A stretch of DNA of 64,000 nucleotides from Puffinus mauretanicus (Eukaryota > Chordata > Aves > Procellariiformes > Procellariidae): positions 124,001 to 188,000 of the forward strand of contig JAJKFH010001094.1 in the NCBI GenBank assembly GCA_023333565.1. The letters are read 5' to 3'. Under the pieces are notes generated by a model. That model had not been told where the DNA came from. It was given only the letters and a program-made list of their open reading frames with translations, and ran no database searches. Position numbers and translations under genes: made by a program. Position 1 is the first letter of the stretch, and each line of letters begins with the position of its first letter. This document shows positions 57,401 to 64,000 of this stretch, piece by piece.

Positions 57401-58029
57401 ATGCAAAAAAGTTGAAGGTAGTAGCAAAAAACTGTGTATTTCTTGGAGGAAAAGTTCACTGTATTTCTGGGTTCCTGCTCCTTCTTCAAGTAGTCTGTAG
57501 AGAAGACTTTACGTCCCAGAAGATCTGGATATATGTGCCTTTTCGTAATCTCTGAGAGCACTTATTGATCGGCATCCTTCTCACAAAAACCTTACTGCAT
57601 TATGCTTGCAGACCATTTCATGGGAACACGGAGCAGAGCCGCTCAGCAACAGAAGTGACTGTAACAATTGCCCTTTCATAGCGACTCCGTTTTGTGATCT
57701 AGCAATCATTTACCTCAGGTTCAGGAAGTTTGCGTCCTCCTTACGGTACATCCCTTTACCACAACCTGTTTGAACTGATATGCAGCAAGGAACAATAATA
57801 AGCTTGGTCAGGTGGCAGCTCTTCAGAGAAAGATCTGCATTCTTTTGCAGATCACAGGCTGAATACAAATTGACAGCGTTGCCAAAAAAAAAAAAACAAC
57901 TAATGTCATCTTGGGGTACGTAAGTTGGAACACAGCCTGCAAGGCACATGAAGTAATGCCTCCATTCTGCACAGCACTGATAAGGCTGCTGTGGCAGTAG
58001 CCTCACCTACTGCCTTTGGTTTGGGGCAC

Positions 58030-58480
58030 AGCATTTCAAGGAAAAGACAGATCAGCTGCAAAGTGCCCAAAAGACAGCAGTGAGAAGGATCAGTGAAAAT
58101 ACAGTGTATTGTACTGCGTTATTCGACATAAAGAAGAGGAGGCTGGAGATGGATTTTCAGGCAGTGTCAAAAGCTGTTGTAGGGAAACAACCAAAAACCA
58201 AAACCAACAACACCCCCCCTTCTTCCCCCCCGCCAAACGAGTGTATTCCCCAGTTCCATTGTAGGTAGAACAAAAAATAGTGGGGCTTCAGTTGTGCCAA
58301 GAAGGAGGGATAATAGGTAAGTGATTGTCTAGGTAGACAGTGGAATTTGTTGCTTGAGACTTCCAAGACGGGTGTGGACAAACATGCTGGGAATGACATG
58401 GGCCTGTGGTCCCATTTCAGGGCAGAGATGTTGACCTCTCCTGAGGTCACTGCTGTCCCTGGTTTGGTCCAATCTGTAAT
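58030..58480 (+). repeat. Decayed CR1-like LINE 3' fragment
   Basis: Successive blocks match the CR1 3' region in order: ctgcaaagtgcccaaaagac, agtgagaaggatcagtgaaa, ataaagaagaggaggctgga, a gtggaatttgttgcttgaga block, gggtgtggacaaacatgctg, and gttgacctctcctgaggtca near the end. An A/C-rich stretch (about 58188-58245) interrupts it. Open frames across it are broken. Subfamily not assignable by eye. Confidence 0.7.
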
Positions 58481-61400
58481 AGTGCAGAAGGTGCCTGAGA
58501 AACAGTTCTTTGTGTACGTTAACTAGTTTGAAGTCCCTTTACTAATTCAGGAGTCATGACTTGGGAAGTCTAGGCATGCAGTCTAAGTGTGTGCAGCTTT
58601 TTCCAATATATAGGCTTAACCTGAGAGGAGTGTCAGAGATGATGAAAAGTGTTTGCTCTGCCTTAATGTAGTGCACCTGAGAAGCACTGATTGACAGTGT
58701 GTCTCATTATATTGGCCAGATAATGTGCTATTCAGCTCAACAGTTGACACTTTTTGGTGCGGTGACATTCCTGAACATGTTCCAAGGAAACAAGGAAGCA
58801 GAGCTTTAGTTATTTTTAGTTATTTTAAAATAAGTGTGATAATAGATAAAATAAGTACCTGTGCAGGGCACATCTGTGCCATAGTGCTGTGGAAGAAACC
58901 CTCTTCTGTTTGGTTATCTTCTTTTTCTCATTTTTGAGTTCAGTGTTCAGTCCTTGAAACAATGGTTTATTTTGTACTGCTGGAATTTAACTCTCCTCAG
59001 AAGGCATTATGCCCTTTATACAATCAAGGAGGAAACTACTGATACTTCCATACTGTCCAAATACTACACAAATACTCGTTAGTATTCTCTCTCTCTGCAG
59101 AGAGAAATCTTATTTGGAGGTGGCTTTCAAAATGACTGTGTTTCATTGAGGGGGGATGTCCTTTAGTTCCAAGTAAAATGTCCTTAGTTGTAGTTCTCTT
59201 TCCTCCCAGCTGCAGTGCTTGGGCTATTTTGGCCAGGGTGTGATTGCCACTCATACAATTTCTGTCAAGTCAGTCCTATAAATTGGGAATCAAAGCAGAA
59301 GTCTGCTCTTTCCCACAGCTGGGCTACTGCCTGTGCAGGCAGGAGGGTGTGCACTCATTGAGGTTGCTCTGAGGGCTCCCAGGGATCTGATCTGTAGAGT
59401 GGAGAAAGCCATGTTTCTAGATCTAATGTCACTTTTAGGAACATAATTGGCAGAGCCAGGCCCAGAACTTGGAAGCAGGTTCAGTTCATGTTGAGCTGTT
59501 TAATCTTCCCCCCCCCTCAGATGCCGGTTAGTGAAGATTCATAAAGCATCTCGTTTTGTCTTGTCACATACTGCTGAGTCATGCTTGCTTGCTTGAAAGA
59601 ATTGAAGTCGGTCCTTCCTCCTCAAAAAACCAGGCTTATTTTCACTCTTCATCACGCTCCTCACAGGCTTTTCTTCCTCCTTGTCAACAAGCCGTCTTGG
59701 GTCCTTTCCCTCTGTAACGCATTGGTTCTGCACGTTTGATCTGGGTCCCGAGACATTGCCTCGTGAAACTGAATTCTTCATAGTGCCGCTGGCAAAGGAG
59801 GAAAAATACTTGAATGAGACATGTCTGCAGCAAAAGACAGAATACTAAATCTTGAGCTGTGAGGCTGGGATGCTCCTGGCCATTGTTCTAAAGGCCCATT
59901 TTTGTCCCATCAGACCACACCAGAAACATGCGTGCGCATTGAGGGAGTCTCTCCCCCTTGAAGAGTGCTAATGGGTTAAAAATTGGTGCTTTAAGAGACC
60001 TGGTTCGAGTTGAATGTTTTGGCCAAAAGCAACATAGTTGTCCTTTTCTGAAATCGTGTTTTTTAAAGTGCTGGTGACTTTTTTTACTTTCTGTAACTTT
60101 TCCCCCAATGTTAGGTATGGATAAGTACATGTAGTATTGTAATGTGTTTTACAGCAGAAGGAAATAGTTCAGAGGATTCTTTGGAAGCAAGGCCTTTGGC
60201 ACTGTATGTTTTAGTGCTTAGTAATGACTCTCACTGCCTAACCTTGATAAAGTTATCTGCATGTTGGGGCAACTGGTTAATAGCTGATAGAACAAGTGAT
60301 GTTTGGGATGATTAATGGCACTGGAAGGAAATGATATCATAAAGGTCCACTTGAGACATGCCACACCTGCCCCATTGGCAGCCACAGCGCTGCAGTCCTT
60401 TCTCCCTGCCACCCCGAAATGACTTTCATGGTTACAAGAACTGGTGTTATGACTAGGCTTATTCCTTATCTTGTCAGCCTGGTTTCACTGCAAGGATGGA
60501 AAATGTCATCATTTGTATAGGTGGGCTACGAAACGTTGCCTGTTTCAGCAATACGCTATGTTTTAGTGAGTCCAGCAGTGACCACTTAAACCTGATAGGA
60601 TATGTTATTTCTTAAACATTTGCATTTCAATGAGAATCTTGGTTATTTCCTTGGAGTCAAAAAACAAACTACAGAGATGAATGTAAATACTGATAACTGT
60701 TGCTCTTTAGCTCTATCTGCATGTCATACAGCTGCATGTAGATGCTTCTTTGTTCAGGAACACGCTGTTCCTTTGTATTACAAAAACTCGTCTCAGTTCA
60801 GGAGATTTTTACAGGCTGAGGGTCCAGCCCTCTCTGCCTGCTGTCACTGGAGTCTGGTGCCGGTGCAGGCAGTATGGGCTGTCCTTGCTGCCATTTGAAG
60901 GGCGAGAGGGTAGCACAGGGTAATGGCGAGGTTACTCCGGCACAAGTTGATCAGTATGTTTTGTTTTGTAGCAGAGGCCCTAACTGCTCGGAAGTGTTTT
61001 GGTTGACAGGCCAGCTGAAGAGTGTGAGGCCAGCCAAATAGACCTGAACCCGGCCAGGCAGGACCTGAATGATGGTTGTAGCAGATGTTTAGAGAAAGTA
61101 TGAGGCACAGAGCAAATGTGCTCACCTTCCCCTTGGCAGACCTTCTTGCCTTCTGTCAGTCACTGGTTTACAGACTCTGGTGGCAGCAGTTGTGTCCATG
61201 GTACCATGTATAATAGCCACAGATGGATCTGCTTCACGTAAACCTTTTAATGCATTTTTGAACTCACTTTCATTCTTGACATCACAAGAACGTAAAGAGG
61301 TTATTGGCGCATGTTGGCTATTCTCTAGTTTTGCTATGGGTAAAACAGGCGCAAATATAAAGTTGCTTCTGCTGTGTTGTGGGTTTGTTGTTTTGGTTTT

Positions 61401-61657
61401 TTTTTTTTTTTAAACCTGTAAAGGAAATAAGCGTTACTTATTTTTAATTGTATGTATATGTGTTCATTTTACTAAAACACCCTGGCTCTTGACCAATTAA
61501 AAAACCCAAAAAATTCAGTCAAGATTACTTCAGAAGTCAAAAGTTCTTCCCCAAAGAGAAAAGACTTTCCTGCTAAAAATAAAAAACCTTGCAAAAGAGG
61601 GAGGAGGAGGAACTAAAAGCTGGGTACAGCTTAGGAGCCATCTTGTAGTAGCAATGT

Positions 61658-61677
61658 AGCACGCATTAGTGCGTGCT
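61658..61677. repeat. Perfect short palindrome, 8-bp stem and 4-base loop
   Basis: AGCACGCA-TTAG-TGCGTGCT within the ITPK1 intron. Could form a small hairpin; no family recognised. Confidence 0.85.
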
Positions 61678-64000
61678 AATCTGTGACTTAAAACCAACAG
61701 TGGAGGGTTTTGTGGAACCTAAAACCCTCTTGTAATTGAAGAGAGGGGAGTGTCCAGATCCACATTTGCTGCCTACCAGGTTAAGTGATAACATAGCAGA
61801 GGAGCACTCTCCAAAAGTAAAGTACAATATTAGTACTGCAATAGTAACAGAAGCCCTGTCTCTGTAGCACTTATGTCAAATGTACAATTAATTTTCAAAT
61901 AAAATCTGCACCCGTCTTTTGTCCGATACTGAGAGCATTGAATTTTTCTGGTCTTTTTGTTCGTTTTCAGTTAACACTGCCTTTCTGTAGTTTCAAATAT
62001 AGCTTTAAGAGTTGCTTCAACTCAGCGTTCTTTCACACTGTTGTCTAAAACAGATTTTCTTTGCCAGTCGGTCTTTAAGCACAGACTTGCATGCACTCAG
62101 ACCAGCCTCATGGTTTTAGAGTTACTGTGCTGTCTGGCACAGGTGCATGCCAATAATGTGTCAACTCATGGTGTTTCCATCACGTGTGGCTTTAACATTA
62201 GTGTCCTGTGAGATAGTCTGGGTAAACCACTTTATCAGAGACTCTTTACAAGGCCCCCTGGTATGATAGAGCTGTGTGCGAAGCTCAGCATTTAGATACG
62301 CTTGCTAGTTGGAGGGGTGGGAAGAGGAGGATAGAAGGAGCTTGTACTGAGGTTGCCTGTGGTGCTGCTGTTGTTTTGCCGACAAAGAGGGAGCTTAATT
62401 CACTGGAGCTGTCAATCTGGTAGTTTTCAAGCACTGAAAGAAAACTCCTGTAAAACTGTGCGTAAGGGTATGTGAGGGAGGAAGGGGAAAAAGAAACTAA
62501 GCAAGTCAACTATTTTGATGAAAGGCTGATGGCAAAAAAAAAATCCTACTTGTAGTTGCTGACCTGCACCTTGTATCTGCCAGAAAAGCAGAAAGCATAA
62601 GAATAAAAGTGGAGAAGTATTGTTGCCAGCACATTGGGTTAGAGCACCATGTGCCGTGCAAAGAGTACGTGATGATAAAATTGAGCAGCACCCTTTGTCA
62701 CTCAGTAGAAGTTTTCTTTTTCAAAACTGCCACCTTTTAAAGCTGGTTTAATCTACAGAGAGGAAATGGATTGAACAGCCTTTAGCTGTTCCTGGTTGCA
62801 CGGCGTGCAAGTGGGAGCTGGGGCTATAGGAGGAAAAGAGATCTCTCTGCAGGTGGACAAGCGCTGGGTGGGGTTATATTTTGACTTTGGGGCTTGACAT
62901 TTTGGTGTAACCTTTCCTTCTGTCTCAAGGAATAGATCAAAGTCCAGGGACCCTATACAGGCTGGAATGAATTTTGAAGAGAGTATGGTTTTTTGACCTT
63001 TTTCCTGGGCCTCAGAGAACCGAAATTTTAGCACGCTTTGAGGAATAGAAAGTACAGGCTTGCTGCTAGATAGGGGGTTGAAGCTCCATTTTCTCTTTCT
63101 TTCTCTTTCTCATGCTATTTTAGGCCCTCAGTTCTCAGCATCTGGGAGAATTTGTGCTTTGAATTTTGTTTTATTCACAATGCAGTAGAGTGAAAAGTCT
63201 TTGGTCATAGACATCCCCAAGTTTAAATTGCTTTTGTTTGGGGCTAACATTGTTTCAAGAACTGTCTAGCTAGTTTCCCTTCCGATTCCTTTGTTAGTGC
63301 TATGTGATCATAGCTTTACTCTTTATGTATGCTATAGGGCATTGATCTTCATCACTTTTGTTGCTTACTAGTGATGGATTGCCTGTTTTCAAATAGCATT
63401 GCGCCTCAAGGTAGAGCTTTCTTGTGGGTCAGAACTTGCTTTTTTGCAGTAAAAACTGTGCATCTTACTATGGTCTAAATGTAATGTAAAGCCTCTCTTG
63501 GCTATCTTTTTCTTAAAGTATGTAACAGGTTATTGCTGGTTCTAGATATTGTAATCAAACCACATGGATCTTTAGCATATAAGCTCATGTCTCCCTGAGA
63601 AGGCTCTGGAGAGTAAAGACTGTACTTGATTGATGCTGGTCAGCTGCGTGTTTTAATTGTGAATGTTTCTAAGAGACTGTTGGGATGCAAGTGCTCATTT
63701 GAGTCAACTAGGAGTCTGACATTTGGAGCCCAAAATGATGCTGGAAGGAGCCAGAAGTGATTGAATGAGAAAGGCATAGGGTCATTAGAGAGTTTTGTCT
63801 TTTTTCTCTAAGTAAAATAAACTCAGGTGCATAGCACAGAATTATGGTTGCAACATACGGTCACTTCCATGTGTACTGTGCCGACCACCAGCTTTTCTAG
63901 TGAAACTTTTTTCTCACTTTTGTGCTACTGTGTTAAGCAGTTTCCTGATCAGTGTAGTGCTGCATCTTGGCTCACAGTAGGTATTGTTTGGGTGGGGTTT

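Larger units (their letters stand above)
51077..64000 (+). other. ITPK1: ITPK1 first large intron (runs off the window)
   Basis: About 12.9 kb with no second ITPK1 coding exon: I looked for the expected continuation after FAELCR and did not find it. This agrees with the very long early introns of this gene in other vertebrates. Contains a GT microsatellite, a decayed CR1-like element, an 8-bp-stem palindrome and G/T- or T/C-rich runs (56620-56670, 63090-63112). No other gene recognised on either strand. Confidence 0.8.

Noticed and set aside
1..64000. tRNA, rRNA and CRISPR arrays, prokaryotic operons or intact retroviral genes
   Set aside because: None found. Direct-repeat clusters are too short and irregular for CRISPR, and no gag/pol/env-like frame is present.

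Overview
This is a vertebrate chromosome segment, almost certainly avian: split genes with GT-AG introns, CpG-island promoters, a low density of decayed CR1-like repeats and compact intergenic distances. No prokaryotic, viral or mobile-element operon is present. Five protein-coding genes can be placed from their exons: BTBD7 (+, C-terminal part only), UBR7 (-, complete, 11 coding exons), GON7 (+, complete, 2 exons), LYSET/TMEM251 (-, complete single-exon CDS) and ITPK1 (+, only the start of the gene). Order and relative orientation match the human 14q32.12 block as I know it, apart from the mammalian MOAP1 gene, for which I see no intact counterpart. I cannot name the species.

Layout: 1-9045 holds the last three coding exons and a long 3' UTR of BTBD7. 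10450-21700 is UBR7, tail-to-tail with BTBD7. UBR7 and GON7 start 238 bp apart, head-to-head, inside one CpG island (about 20940-22480) with two CACGTGACC E-boxes and a CTCF-like core. GON7 ends near 22765, and about 7 kb of non-coding DNA separates it from the convergent LYSET 3' end near 29470. LYSET has its coding exon at 30046-30457, a 2.1 kb intron and a non-coding first exon in a second CpG island (about 32380-33170). About 16 kb of gene-poor DNA follows. A third CpG island (about 49540-51430) contains the ITPK1 first exon and first coding exon; the rest to 64000 is ITPK1 intron.

The genes have unrelated jobs and do not form a pathway. BTBD7 is a BTB-domain regulator of epithelial remodelling. 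UBR7 is a UBR-box/PHD nuclear protein linked to histone H2B ubiquitination. GON7 is a small acidic subunit of the KEOPS tRNA-modification complex. LYSET is a Golgi membrane protein needed for mannose-6-phosphate tagging of lysosomal enzymes. ITPK1 is an inositol phosphate kinase. What they share is chromatin and promoter architecture.

I found no convincing new biological system. The best second looks are: an AUG-initiated ORF in good Kozak context that overlaps the LYSET start codon; an upstream ORF predicted to overlap the ITPK1 start across a short 5' UTR intron; a GON7 intron of only 113 nt carrying CCGGG repeats; CTCF-like motifs in convergent orientation at the UBR7/GON7 and ITPK1 promoters; a paired YY1-type arrangement at the LYSET promoter; and a compact direct/inverted repeat cluster just past GON7. 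All homology statements rest on recognition from memory, not on a database search.
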